From the NCBI RefSeq assembly GCF_011064595.1, contig NZ_JAALJI010000036.1, forward strand, positions 1 to 56,589: a stretch of 56,589 nucleotides of DNA. Reading direction: 5' to 3'. Shown here piece after piece: positions 33,455-42,998 of this stretch; the stretch's first letter is position 1, and every line of letters begins with the position of its first letter. The notes beneath the pieces were generated by a model. That model was not told the origin of the DNA, did no database searches, and saw nothing but the letters and a program-made list of their open reading frames with translations. The position numbers and the translations under genes are program-made. This DNA comes from Paludisphaera soli. GTDB lineage: Bacteria; Planctomycetota; Planctomycetia; Isosphaerales; Isosphaeraceae.

Positions 33455-34792
33455 TCAAATCGCCGAGGGCTCTCCGGGGCCACGCGGGGCGAAGACGCGT
33501 CTCGGATTGTCGACCAGGACGACTTTAGCGACCTCCAGCGCCCGCTCGGGGGACCATCCCCGGCCGACGATCCCCTCCTCGGCCAGGGTCTCGGCCAGGA
33601 TCCGCCGGTACATGTTGAACTTCGGCAGGATGAATTCCAGCTTGTAGGCGTCCGAGTAGTACCCCAGGAGCTTCACCTTGGGGACGGCCTGGAGCCTCGC
33701 CTTCAAATCGGCGGCGATGAACGCCGGCACGTTCGAGTACCACCAGTGGCCCATCGGCAGCACGTTCGGGAAGATCCAGGAGTACGCCACCAGCTCGGCG
33801 CCGGCGTCGGGCGACAGGGTGGAGACCGGGAACGTCACCCCGGCGAAGTGGTTGAACAGCTCGCGGTACTCGTGCAGGCTGACGCGGCGGTCGAACAGGT
33901 CGCGGCCGCCGGCCACGCCCGCCGGGTAGACGTTCCGGATCGGCCCGATCATGAGGTCGAACGGCAGCCGGAACTCGGCGCAGCACTCGGCCAGCATCCA
34001 GAAGACCGTAGCCCGGACCTCGGCGTGCTCGTCGGGCCTGAGGTCCAGCCCCTGGACGGCCCGGCGGACCGGCGTGACCGCCCGCTTGAACGCGGCCTTG
34101 CGGGGGGCGAAGTCGGGCGGCAGGCTGATCGCGCAGGCCCGCGCCCCCCGGGAGACGAACCGCTCGAACAGCTTGACGACGGCCTCGCGGAGCGAGGCCG
34201 CGTCGCCGACGTCGACCCCGGTCGCCTTCTTCAGCCGTCCGATCGTCCCCGGCTGGTGGAGCTTCAGGACCAGGTCGTCGGTCCGCAGGCAGGGGACGTA
34301 TCGGGTCGTGTCCCAGCCTTCGAGCGGGTCGTCGAACTCGTTGGTCAGGAAGACGGCCTCCAGGTTGCTGCGCTCCCAGACCCGGCGGTCCCAGGCCTCG
34401 CCCTCGCGGGCGCCCTCGCGCAGGGCCGCGTCGTAGAGGCCGCCGATGGTGTCGGGGCCGATCCGGTCGGGCTCGAAGCCGTGGAACGTGCGGGCGATCT
34501 CGATCAGCCAGGAGTGCTGGACGGTGTTGTCGATCGCCCCCAGGTGGCGGGCGAGGTTCTCGGCCCGGGCGCGGGGGGCCAGGCCGGGGGCCACGGCCTC
34601 GGCCGGCATGCCGGAGGAATGGGCCAGCTCGGTGTAATAATGGTATCCTAGGACCTCGTCCAGGTCCCGGGCCGCGGGGCGGTGCGGGTCGATGTGCGAG
34701 TGCGGGTCGAAGATCGGCCAGCGGCTCATCTCCTCGAACAGGTCGCGGGCGGCGGGGTCGGCGGGTCGTCGGGCGTGGCTGTCGGCTGTCAT
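33455..34792 (-). CDS. Glucuronate isomerase (UxaC)-like protein
   Basis: This 445-residue protein resembles UxaC, an amidohydrolase-fold isomerase that converts glucuronate or galacturonate to the matching ketose acid. The metal-binding entry is PIFDPHSHIDPHRP near residue 27. Later segments such as KVKLLGYYSDAYKLEFILPK and VPAFIAADLKARLQAVPK fit the family end. It is about 25 residues shorter than E. coli UxaC. In planctomycetes it may use another sugar acid. The ATG at 34792 is the start. No uxa or kdg genes are nearby. Confidence 0.8.
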   Translation of the reverse strand: MTADSHARRPADPAARDLFEEMSRWPIFDPHSHIDPHRPAARDLDEVLGYHYYTELAHSSGMPAEAVAPGLAPRARAENLARHLGAIDNTVQHSWLIEIARTFHGFEPDRIGPDTIGGLYDAALREGAREGEAWDRRVWERSNLEAVFLTNEFDDPLEGWDTTRYVPCLRTDDLVLKLHQPGTIGRLKKATGVDVGDAASLREAVVKLFERFVSRGARACAISLPPDFAPRKAAFKRAVTPVRRAVQGLDLRPDEHAEVRATVFWMLAECCAEFRLPFDLMIGPIRNVYPAGVAGGRDLFDRRVSLHEYRELFNHFAGVTFPVSTLSPDAGAELVAYSWIFPNVLPMGHWWYSNVPAFIAADLKARLQAVPKVKLLGYYSDAYKLEFILPKFNMYRRILAETLAEEGIVGRGWSPERALEVAKVVLVDNPRRVFAPRGPGEPSAI

Positions 34793-34926
34793 GTCGGCCT
34801 GCTCGGATCGAAGGGGACGCCGGGCGGTCGGCGCGCGGGCGGGGCCCGGCGTCGCCGGTTCGTTTTGGGCGAGCGTAGCCCAGGGCCCTCGGGGCGTGCA
34901 AGGGGCGGGAGAGGAGCCGGGTCGTC

Positions 34927-35655
34927 ATGAAGGTGGTCGTGACCGGCGGCGGGACGTCCGCCCCCATCGACGACGTGCGCGTGATCACGAACGTCTCGAC
35001 GGGGCGGACCGCCGCGGCGATCGCCGAGGCCTGCCTCGACCGCGGCGACGAGGTCTGGCACGTCCACGCCCCGCTCGCCGAGCTGCCGCTCCTGCGGTCG
35101 GCCGCCTGCGACCTCGACGCCGACCCCGACGCCGAGCGCGAGCGGCTCGATCGGCTCCGCCTCCGCTGGCGGGAGCGTCGCGACCGGCTGCACCTGGTCC
35201 CGCTGGCGGGGGGGACGGTCGCCGAGTACGCGGCCGCCCTCCGCGACGTGCTGACTTCGCGGGCGATCGACGTCGCGTTCCTCCCCATGGCCGTCTCGGA
35301 TTACGAGCCGGCCCCCCGCGCCGGCAAGATCGGCTCGCAGCACGACGACCTGACGATCCCCCTGCGGCGGACCCCCAAGGTGATCCGTTCGGTGCGCGAC
35401 TGGTCCCCCTCGGTCTTCCTCGTCGGCTTCAAGCTGCTGTCGGGCGCGCCCCTGCCCGAGCTGATCCGCCGGGCGCGGGAGGCCTGCCTGATCAACCGGG
35501 CGGACGTGACGGTCGCCAACGACCTGGCCGACGTCCGGGCCGGCCGCCACGCCCTGCACCTCGTCCGCCCCGGCCGGCCCGAGGAGACCCTGGCCCCCGG
35601 CCCGGACCTGGCCGCCCGGCTGGTCGATCGGGTGCGCGGCTGGGCGGGGGGGTGA
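34927..35655 (+). CDS. CoaB-like phosphopantothenoylcysteine synthetase, stand-alone
   Basis: This 242-residue protein matches the ligase half of the CoaBC enzyme. It has KVVVTGGGTSAPIDDVRVIT with STGRTA for nucleotide binding, FLPMAVSDYEP in the middle, and KIGS, VGFKLLS and ADVTVANDLADV near the end. The decarboxylase half is missing, as in some eukaryotes and bacteria. It would join cysteine to phosphopantothenate in coenzyme A synthesis. The ATG at 34927 has GGGAGAGGAG upstream. The gene is single. Confidence 0.85.
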   Translation: MKVVVTGGGTSAPIDDVRVITNVSTGRTAAAIAEACLDRGDEVWHVHAPLAELPLLRSAACDLDADPDAERERLDRLRLRWRERRDRLHLVPLAGGTVAEYAAALRDVLTSRAIDVAFLPMAVSDYEPAPRAGKIGSQHDDLTIPLRRTPKVIRSVRDWSPSVFLVGFKLLSGAPLPELIRRAREACLINRADVTVANDLADVRAGRHALHLVRPGRPEETLAPGPDLAARLVDRVRGWAGG

Positions 35656-35841
35656 CGAGGGCCCGGGAGGCCGCGCCGGCGCGACCGGCATCCTCGGCGT
35701 TTTCGCGCCGCGGGGCGGGACGCGACCTATGTTGTTCCTAGGGGCCGCCGTCGGGGATCGACGGGGCCGTCGGATGCCGCGCCGGGGGGTGGACGGTGGG
35801 TCGGTCGGGGCGCCGGGGCGTCCCTATCGGGAAAGGGTCGG

Positions 35842-38400
35842 ATGATGACGAGGCGTCCCACCTTCATGGCCGAAGGACCCGTCGGGTTCCTTTCGGGCCC
35901 GCACTCCCTCGGCGCCGCGGGGGCCTCGGGCTTCATGGGGACGCCCGAGGAGGCCATGGGCGGCGCGGGGGCCGCCTGGACGGCCCGGGGGGCGCTGTCG
36001 CGGGCGATCCTCGACAACTCCAAGGCGATCGTCTACGTCAAGGACCTCGAGGGGCGGTACGTCTTCATCAACCACCAGTTCGAGGCGGTGCTGCGGGTCA
36101 GGTCGGAGGACCTGCTGGGGAGGACGGACCACGACCTCTACCCCAGGGAGACGGCCGAGGCGGTCTGCGCCAACGACCGCCACGTCCTGGCGGCCGGAGA
36201 GGCGATGGAGATCGAGGAGGTGATCCCCGTGGCGGGCTCGGACCGGCCCCACGTCTACGTCTCGGTGAAGGAGCCGCTGTTCGACCCGTGGGGCCGCGTC
36301 TACGCCCTCTGCGGGATCTCGACCGACATCACCGAATGGAAGCGGGCCGAGGAGTCGCTGCGGCTGAGCGAGGAGCGGTACCGCTCGCTGATCCAGGCGA
36401 CGGCGGCGATCGTCTGGTCCACGCCGGCCACGGGGGAGTTCGAATCGGAGCAGGCCGGCTGGAGCGCGTTCACGGGCCAATCCTTCGAAGACCTGAAGGG
36501 CTGGGGCTGGCTCGACGCGGTCCATCCCGACGACCGCGAGGAGACCTGCCGGGCCTGGTCGCGCTCCGTGGCGGATCGGGTCGTGTATCAGGTGGAGCAC
36601 CGCCTCCGCGGCCGCGACGGCCTCCACCGCGAGATGTGCGTGCGGGCCGTCCCCATCCTCGCGCCCGACGGTTCGCTCCGCGAGTGGGTGGGCGCCCACA
36701 TCGACGTCTCCGACCGCAAGGCCGTCGAGCGGGAGCTGCAGGAGAGCCGCCAGCGCCACGCGGCGGCGATGGCCGCGTCCGGGACCGGGACCTATCGCTG
36801 GGACCTCAAGACCGGCCGGGTGGAATGGGACGACCAGATGCAGGCGCTCTTCGAGGCCCCGAAAGGGTTCCCCAGGACGCTCGACGACGCCATGGGCCGC
36901 ATCCACCCCGATGATCGCACGTCGCTGATGGCGGCGATCGAGGAGAGCCGGGTCCGGCGGGTCGAGACGCCGATGGAGTTCCGCGCCCTCCTGCCCGGGG
37001 GCCGGGTCCGCTGGCTCCGGGGCAAGGGCCGCATCTTCGACGACGAGGCCGGCCTGCCTTCCTACGCGATCGGCGGCTGCGTCGACGTCACCAGCCTCAA
37101 GACGGCCGAGGAGCGGCTCACCTATCGGGCCAACCACGACGCCCTGACCGGCATGCCCAACCGTCACATGCTCCAGGCGACGATGGAGTCGTTCGCGTCG
37201 CCCCGATCGGGCCGCGAGCGGTTCGCCCTGCTGCTGCTGGACCTGGACCGCTTCAAGGAGATCAACGACACCTTCGGCCACGACCACGGCGACGCCGTCT
37301 TGCGCGAGCTGAACCCCCGCCTCAACGGCGCCGTGGGGCCCCCCGCCCTGGTCGCCCGGCTCGGCGGCGACGAGTTCGGGATCCTCCTGGGAGACGCCGG
37401 CGCCGCCGAGGCGGAGGAGGTCGCCCGGGCGATCCTCGCCGCCTTGCAGCAGCCGATCCTCGTCCACGGCCAGGTGTTCGAGGTGGGGGCGAGCGTCGGC
37501 GTCGCCCTGTTCCCCGACCACGGCCGCGACGTGGCCACGCTCATGCGGGTCGCCGACATCGCCATGTACGCGGCCAAGCGGGCCCGCGCCGGCTGGTCGA
37601 TCTACGAGCCCGACCAGAACCACTGCAACCCCCGCCGACTGAAAATGGTCGGCGAGCTGAGGCAGGCCGTCGAGGAAGACCAGCTCCTCCTGCACTACCA
37701 GCCCAAGGTCGACCTGAGGACGATGCGCGACGCCGACGCGGAGGCCCTCGTCCGCTGGCGTCACCCCCGCGAGGGCTTCCTGACGGCCGGGGCGTTCATC
37801 CCGCTGGCCGAGGAGACCGGGCTGATCCGGCCCCTGAGCCTCTGGGTCCTCGACCGCGCCCTGTCCGAGACCCGAGCCCTGTCCGAGGGGGGGCCGCCCC
37901 AGGGGGTCGCGGTCAACCTCGCCCCGGACAACCTCCAGGACCCGGACCTGATCGACGTCGTCGTGGACCTCCTGGGCCGCTACGACACCCCCGCCCGCCT
38001 GCTGACCATCGAGGTCACCGAGGGCGCCATGATGAGGAACCCGTCGCGGGCGAAGGCGGTCCTCCTGGACCTGCACGACATGGGGGTGCGGATCGCCATC
38101 GACGACTTCGGCACCGGCTACTCCTCGCTCGCCTACCTGAAGGAGCTGCCGGTCGACGAGGTGAAGGTCGACCGCTCGTTCGTCAAGGACATGGCCGTCA
38201 GCCGTCGCGACGCCTGCATCGTCCGCTCGGTCATCGACCTGGGCCACAACCTGGGGCTCCAGGTCGTCGCCGAGGGGGTCGAGGACGACGCCACCCTGGC
38301 CCTGCTGCGCGACTGGGGCTGCGACCTGGCGCAGGGGTTCCGACTCAGCCCCCCGATCTCGGCGGCGGCGCTCCGACGGCGGCGATTCGGCGAGCCCTGA
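35842..38400 (+). CDS. PAS-PAS-PAS-GGDEF-EAL cyclic-di-GMP protein
   Basis: This 852-residue cytoplasmic protein has no membrane helix. Three PAS-like domains (about residues 53-165, 176-300 and 310-425) are followed by a GGDEF domain (GGDEF near 508-512, intact) and an EAL domain (EAL near 634; DDFGTGYSSL near 754). Both catalytic signatures are kept, so it may make and break cyclic di-GMP, or one domain may regulate the other. The PAS regions carry the motifs WLDAVHPDDRE and RIHPDDRTSL. The start is a pair of ATG codons (35842, 35845) behind GAAAGGG. No membrane or kinase partner is adjacent. Confidence 0.93.
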   Translation: MMTRRPTFMAEGPVGFLSGPHSLGAAGASGFMGTPEEAMGGAGAAWTARGALSRAILDNSKAIVYVKDLEGRYVFINHQFEAVLRVRSEDLLGRTDHDLYPRETAEAVCANDRHVLAAGEAMEIEEVIPVAGSDRPHVYVSVKEPLFDPWGRVYALCGISTDITEWKRAEESLRLSEERYRSLIQATAAIVWSTPATGEFESEQAGWSAFTGQSFEDLKGWGWLDAVHPDDREETCRAWSRSVADRVVYQVEHRLRGRDGLHREMCVRAVPILAPDGSLREWVGAHIDVSDRKAVERELQESRQRHAAAMAASGTGTYRWDLKTGRVEWDDQMQALFEAPKGFPRTLDDAMGRIHPDDRTSLMAAIEESRVRRVETPMEFRALLPGGRVRWLRGKGRIFDDEAGLPSYAIGGCVDVTSLKTAEERLTYRANHDALTGMPNRHMLQATMESFASPRSGRERFALLLLDLDRFKEINDTFGHDHGDAVLRELNPRLNGAVGPPALVARLGGDEFGILLGDAGAAEAEEVARAILAALQQPILVHGQVFEVGASVGVALFPDHGRDVATLMRVADIAMYAAKRARAGWSIYEPDQNHCNPRRLKMVGELRQAVEEDQLLLHYQPKVDLRTMRDADAEALVRWRHPREGFLTAGAFIPLAEETGLIRPLSLWVLDRALSETRALSEGGPPQGVAVNLAPDNLQDPDLIDVVVDLLGRYDTPARLLTIEVTEGAMMRNPSRAKAVLLDLHDMGVRIAIDDFGTGYSSLAYLKELPVDEVKVDRSFVKDMAVSRRDACIVRSVIDLGHNLGLQVVAEGVEDDATLALLRDWGCDLAQGFRLSPPISAAALRRRRFGEP

Positions 38401-38409
38401 CCGATCCGG

Positions 38410-39492
38410 TCAGCCGGCGGCCGGCGGGGGGACGTCGCCGGGCCCGGCCGGCTGCGGCCTGGCCTTCTCCTCGACCCGACGGGCCACCTCGGCCGCGACG
38501 GCCTCGGTGAACGACCCGGTCGACTCCTTGCCGCCCAGGTCGGGCGTCCGCACCCCCTCGCGCAGCAGGTCGAGGGTGGCGTTCTTCACCGCCTGGCCCA
38601 GGCTGATCTCGCCGATCTGGTAGAGCAGCATGGAGAACGCCAGGAAGATGGCCGTCGGGTTCGCCAGCCCCTTGCCGGCGATGTCCGGCGCGGTGCCGTG
38701 CGCGGCGTCGAACAGGGCGACGCGGACCACGGCCGAGGCGTCGAACGCCAGGTTCGCGCTGGCGCCGATGCCGAGCGACCCGGCCAGGCCGCACGCCATG
38801 TCCGACAGGAAGTCGCCGTATTCGTTCAGCACGAGCACGATCTGGAACTTCTCCGGCGCCATGATCAGCTTGCCGAGCATCGCGTCGAACAGCTCGACGT
38901 TGTGCGGCACCTCCGGGAACTGGCCGGCGACCTCCTTGGCGACGGCCTCGAACAGGCCGTCGGTCGCCTTCTGGATCGTGTACTTGGACGAGCTGGTCAC
39001 CTTCTTGCTCGTCTTGCGGGCCAGGTTGAAGGCGTAGCGGGCCGCCTCGCGCACCGGCCGGCGCTCGACGATCCGCAGGCTCACCGCGCCGTCGTCGCCG
39101 ATCATCCGGCCGGGGTCGTCGTAGGTCCCGCCGGTCGCGATCCGGACGATGTCCAGGTCCAGCTCGCGCCGGAAGTTGGTGGGCACGCCGGGGATCGTGT
39201 AGACCGGCCGGTGGATCACCGAGAGGTCCAGCCGGCGGCGGAGGATCGCGTTGGGGCTCTCCTCGGTGGTCGCCGTCGGGTGCTTCAGCGCGACCTTGGT
39301 GTCGAGGATCTTCTCGACCGTCTCGTCGTAGATCGCCTTGCCGCGGGCCCGGCGGTTCTCGACCCGGAGGTCGACCGGGAGGAACTCCAGGTCGATGGGG
39401 AGCGACTCGGCGAGGCGGTGCACGGCGGCCGACAGCTCGGCGCCGATGCCGTCGCCGAGCAGTTCCGTGACGCGATAGGACGGGCGGTTCAT
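38410..39492 (-). CDS. Isocitrate/isopropylmalate-family dehydrogenase
   Basis: This 360-residue beta-decarboxylating dehydrogenase has VTELLGDGIGAEL at the start, ATTEESPNAILRRRLDL for the substrate arm, VLNEYGDFLSDMACGLAG in the middle and FDAAHGTAPDIAGKGLANPT for the cofactor and metal loop. The TTEESPNAILRRRL stretch fits NAD- or NADP-dependent isocitrate dehydrogenase better than LeuB, but the exact substrate is not certain. The ATG at 39492 (MNRPSYRV) is the start; upstream codons in the frame are basic and unlike the family. It converges on the GGDEF-EAL gene with a 9-base gap. Confidence 0.85.
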   Translation of the reverse strand: MNRPSYRVTELLGDGIGAELSAAVHRLAESLPIDLEFLPVDLRVENRRARGKAIYDETVEKILDTKVALKHPTATTEESPNAILRRRLDLSVIHRPVYTIPGVPTNFRRELDLDIVRIATGGTYDDPGRMIGDDGAVSLRIVERRPVREAARYAFNLARKTSKKVTSSSKYTIQKATDGLFEAVAKEVAGQFPEVPHNVELFDAMLGKLIMAPEKFQIVLVLNEYGDFLSDMACGLAGSLGIGASANLAFDASAVVRVALFDAAHGTAPDIAGKGLANPTAIFLAFSMLLYQIGEISLGQAVKNATLDLLREGVRTPDLGGKESTGSFTEAVAAEVARRVEEKARPQPAGPGDVPPPAAG

Positions 39493-39627
39493 CGACTTCC
39501 TCTCTCGTCTCGCAGGCGGCGTCTCCCGACGGATCATCCGGGGCCTGGCGCGCCCCACGCCCATTGTAAGCCCCAGGCCCCGCCCCGCGAAGGCGCGAGC
39601 GACGAATCGCGGGACGGCCCGTGAGCT

Positions 39628-41514
39628 TCAGCGCGGCAGTTCGAGGACTTCCAGGCGCGAGGGGGCGGCGGGCTCTCGGAAGACGCGCTGGACGGCCTTC
39701 TGGAAGTCCTCGGGCCGGGCGGAATAGACGTCGACGAACTTCTGGGGGTTGCGGTCGACCAGCGGGAACCAGGTGCTCTGGACCTGGATCATCAGCCGGT
39801 GGCCGGAGCGGAAGGTGTGGGCCACGTCCTGCATCGTGAAGCTCACGGCGGTCGGCTGATTGGGGGCGAAAGCCTCGGGGGAGCCCAGTCCGTCGCGGTA
39901 GCGGCCCCGGATGACGTCGCCGCGGACGAGGCCCTGGAAGCTCGCCAGGGGCGTCCCCTCGGTGGTCTGGCCGGCGTGGTCGTCGGGGAAGACGTCGACC
40001 AGCTTGACGATCCAGTCGGAGTCGGTCCCGCTGGTCGAGACGTGGAGCTTGACCCGGATCGGCCCGACGAGCGTCAGGTCCTCCGCCAGGGGCTCGGTCT
40101 GATAGACCAGGACGTCGGGGCGTCGCGAGGCGAACCGCTGGTCCTGAATCATGTAGTCGCCGGTCATCCGGTTGGAGACGGCCTCGATGAACGGGACGGG
40201 CTTCGCGGGGTCGCTGACGAACTCGTCGTACGCCGGCCCGGTCGACGGCTCGGGCGGGGTGAAGCTCACGCGGCCCTCGGCGGCGAGGTGGAGCGTCTTG
40301 GGCTTGGCCGCCTTGGGGGGCCAGGCGTCGAACGAGCGCCACTGGTTGGTGCCGGTCTCGAAGACGCGGGCCTCGGGGGCGTCCGCGTCCCCTTCGCCCT
40401 TCAGGTGGGCCTGGAAGAAGGGGGACTCGATCTGCTCGCGGTAGTACTCGGCCGTCTTGGAATTGAACGCGATCGGCCCGAGCGACGCGCCGTCGCCGCC
40501 GGCCCAGCCGCCGTGGAGCCAGGGGCCCATCACCAGCACGTTCGTCGCCTTGGGGCTGGAGGCCTCCACGGCGCGGTAGGTCTCCAGGGGGCCGAAGAGG
40601 TTCTCGGCGTCGTACCAGCCCCCCACGTTCAGCACGGCCGGCTTGACGTTCTTCAGGTGGGGCCGGATGTCGCGGGCCTTCCAGAAGTCGTCGTAGTCGG
40701 CGTGCTTCATCATCTCGTTCCAGAACGGCACGTCGCCCTTGAAGTGGCGGGAGTCGGCGTTGGAGAGAGGGCCCAGGTCGAGGAAGAAGGCGTAGCCGTC
40801 GGGCTTGTCGTTGTACATGTAGCGGTCGAACGCGTTCCGCTTCACGGGCTCGGGCCGGGGGTGGCCGAAGCTCGACATGAAGTTGAACGCGTGGGCCAGG
40901 AAGAAGGCCCCATTGTGGTGCCAGTCGTCGCCGGCGAACCAGTCGGCGATCGGGGCCTGCGGCGACGACGCCTTGAGCGCCGGGTGGGCGTCGATCATGC
41001 CCATGGACGTGTAGAAGCCGGGGTACGAGATCCCCCACTGGCCGACCTTGCCGTTGTGGCCGCCGACGTTCTTCAGGAGCCAGTCGATCGTGTCGTAGGT
41101 GTCGGTGCTCTCGTCGACCTCCACGGCGTCGGTCTTGATGGGCCGGTGGGGACGCATGTTGACGTACTCGCCCTCCGACATGTAACGCCCGCGCACGTCC
41201 TGATAGGCGAAGATGTACCCGTCGCGGCTGAACAGGGGGGAGGGGCCCAGCTCGGAGCGGTAGGCGTCGGCGCCGTAGGGGGCGACGCCGTAGGGCGTGC
41301 GGTTGAGCATCACCGGGTAGAGCTTCGCCCGATCCTTGGGGACGTAGACCGCCGTGAACAGGCGGACGCCGTCACGCATCGGGATCAGGAACTCGTACTT
41401 GGTGTAGTTCGCCTGGACGTACGACGCCTCCTCGGCGACCGCCGTCGCCGCGGGGAGGAGGACCGAGGCGGCGAGGGCCGCGATCAGCAGTCGACTCGAA
41501 CGGACCGACGTCAT
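39628..41514 (-). CDS. Secreted CocE/NonD-family (peptidase S15-like) hydrolase
   Basis: This 628-residue protein has a Sec signal (SSRLLIAALAASVLLPAATA). The S15/CocE triad is visible: serine in VGQWGISYPGFYTS, aspartate in LNVGGWYDAENLFG and histidine in GPWLHGGWAGG. A C-terminal jelly-roll-like domain ends in TFRSGHRLMIQVQSTWFPL. It would cleave an ester or amide, such as acyl-amino compounds, outside the cytoplasm. The ATG at 41514 has GGGGAGA upstream. It follows the BMC operon by 121 bases on the same strand, but its signal peptide sets it apart from the BMC functions. Confidence 0.9.
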   Translation of the reverse strand: MTSVRSSRLLIAALAASVLLPAATAVAEEASYVQANYTKYEFLIPMRDGVRLFTAVYVPKDRAKLYPVMLNRTPYGVAPYGADAYRSELGPSPLFSRDGYIFAYQDVRGRYMSEGEYVNMRPHRPIKTDAVEVDESTDTYDTIDWLLKNVGGHNGKVGQWGISYPGFYTSMGMIDAHPALKASSPQAPIADWFAGDDWHHNGAFFLAHAFNFMSSFGHPRPEPVKRNAFDRYMYNDKPDGYAFFLDLGPLSNADSRHFKGDVPFWNEMMKHADYDDFWKARDIRPHLKNVKPAVLNVGGWYDAENLFGPLETYRAVEASSPKATNVLVMGPWLHGGWAGGDGASLGPIAFNSKTAEYYREQIESPFFQAHLKGEGDADAPEARVFETGTNQWRSFDAWPPKAAKPKTLHLAAEGRVSFTPPEPSTGPAYDEFVSDPAKPVPFIEAVSNRMTGDYMIQDQRFASRRPDVLVYQTEPLAEDLTLVGPIRVKLHVSTSGTDSDWIVKLVDVFPDDHAGQTTEGTPLASFQGLVRGDVIRGRYRDGLGSPEAFAPNQPTAVSFTMQDVAHTFRSGHRLMIQVQSTWFPLVDRNPQKFVDVYSARPEDFQKAVQRVFREPAAPSRLEVLELPR

Positions 41515-41635
41515 GCGATTCTCCCCGCCCGGGGGCGGCTCCGGTTCGTCGGGATTCGGGCCGGCCCCGACCGAGGAGAAGGGGGGCCGAGCCGCTTGGC
41601 CGACGAACCAGGGTACGGGAATCGCCCGGCCGGTG

Positions 41636-42997
41636 TCAGCGCCCCAGTCCCAGCCGGGCCCGGTGGTAGGCCAGCCGGTCGATGGGCGTCATCCGGCCGA
41701 AGTCCGGGAGGCCGCCCGCCGACGCGTCCGGCGTCGAGACCCCCTCGTACGCCCGGGTGGACTGCGACTCCGTCACCAGCGGCCGGGGCGCGGCGTGGAA
41801 GCCGCTCCCGTTCGATGCGTGGGAGACGCTGCCATTCCCCTTCCCATTCCCGTTCGCGGACGTCGCGTGCTTGCCGTTGCCGTTCGCCGAGGGGATCGCC
41901 GCGAAGAGGCTCGGCGAGGGTGCGGGCGTCGGGGCCTCGGGCTGCGACGCGGGGACGGCGACGGTCTTGCCGCCGGCGTAGCTCATGGACTGCGATGTGA
42001 CTTGGAGGTCGTCCTCAAGCGATCGGATCGGGGCCACGCCCAGCTTGGCCAGCACCGCGTGGTACGCCTTCACGGCGTCGACCGGCTGGATCACCCCGTC
42101 GACGATCAGGCGGAGGAACTGCACGAAGGCGAGCTGGTTCTCGGCGTGGTTGATCTTGCGGCCGAAGAGGGCGACCTTGGCCCCGTGCTTCTGGGCGTCG
42201 TGCAGGAGCTGGAAGGCGTCGCGGGTGGTGCCCGACGAGCCGCCGAGGATGCCGACGACCAGCTGCCGGTCGAACCGGACCAGCTCCTCCATCGCCTTCG
42301 GGCCGTGGTAGACGATCTTGAGGAAGGCGGGACGCCCGGCCGGGGCGACGCCCGCCAGCATCCGGGTGATCATGTCGTTCAGGTAGTGCGGCAGGGTCTC
42401 GGGGGCCAGGCCGGTGGCGACGTTGGGGTCGAAGACCTCCAGGAAGTAGCGGAAGCCCTTGCGCTCGGCCTCCTCGCGGAAGTCGTGGAAGCGCTCCAGC
42501 GTCTCGATGTCCCGGCGCAGGTCGTTGTTGAACGTGACGCTGTAGAGGCCCAGGTTCGCGCCCATCGAGCGCTCCTCGGGCTTGCAGTCGAGGTGGCCGC
42601 ACATCGCGTGGTCGAGGCTGGCGGTGCGGAAGGGGAGGGCGGGCTGCGAGGCGTACGAGGCCCCTCGCGCCAGGTGGATGTCGGTGGTGTCGTTGGCGCG
42701 GATGGCGGGCGTGACGTGCGAGTCGGCGAACAGCCGCTCGCCGAACGTCAACGCATAATTGGAGCTGGCCGACATGAGCATGATGTCGACGAGGCCCTGG
42801 CGGGTGATCAGCCGCATCTGCTCGCGGTACTGCTCCAGGGTCTTGAACCGGACCTCGCCGGCGTGGAGCTCGGGCGACGCGCCGGGCGCGCCGAGGCCCA
42901 GGGCCATGTCGGCGTCTTTGGCGTCGGCCAGGATGAACTCCCGGCAGTCCGGGTTCGCGTGGATCGCGGCGAGCTTGCGGTCGAGCGACTTCATCAT
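41636..42997 (-). CDS. TIM-barrel aldolase-like protein in BMC operon
   Basis: This 453-residue protein ends the BMC operon. Residues 1 to about 325 look like a class I aldolase/LsrF-type TIM barrel: RPAFLKIVYHGPKAME holds a candidate Schiff-base lysine and HGAKVALFGRKINHAENQLA resembles the phosphate-binding end. Residues of about 330-420 are low-complexity and rich in Asn, Gly, Ser and Lys (ANGNGKHATSANGNGKGNG). A short conserved-looking end follows (DFGRMTPIDRLAYHRARLG), which could be a shell-targeting tail. The substrate is unknown. The start is one base after the dehydrogenase stop codon. The barrel call is inference from motif order. Confidence 0.75.
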   Translation of the reverse strand: MMKSLDRKLAAIHANPDCREFILADAKDADMALGLGAPGASPELHAGEVRFKTLEQYREQMRLITRQGLVDIMLMSASSNYALTFGERLFADSHVTPAIRANDTTDIHLARGASYASQPALPFRTASLDHAMCGHLDCKPEERSMGANLGLYSVTFNNDLRRDIETLERFHDFREEAERKGFRYFLEVFDPNVATGLAPETLPHYLNDMITRMLAGVAPAGRPAFLKIVYHGPKAMEELVRFDRQLVVGILGGSSGTTRDAFQLLHDAQKHGAKVALFGRKINHAENQLAFVQFLRLIVDGVIQPVDAVKAYHAVLAKLGVAPIRSLEDDLQVTSQSMSYAGGKTVAVPASQPEAPTPAPSPSLFAAIPSANGNGKHATSANGNGKGNGSVSHASNGSGFHAAPRPLVTESQSTRAYEGVSTPDASAGGLPDFGRMTPIDRLAYHRARLGLGR

Positions 42998-42998
42998 C

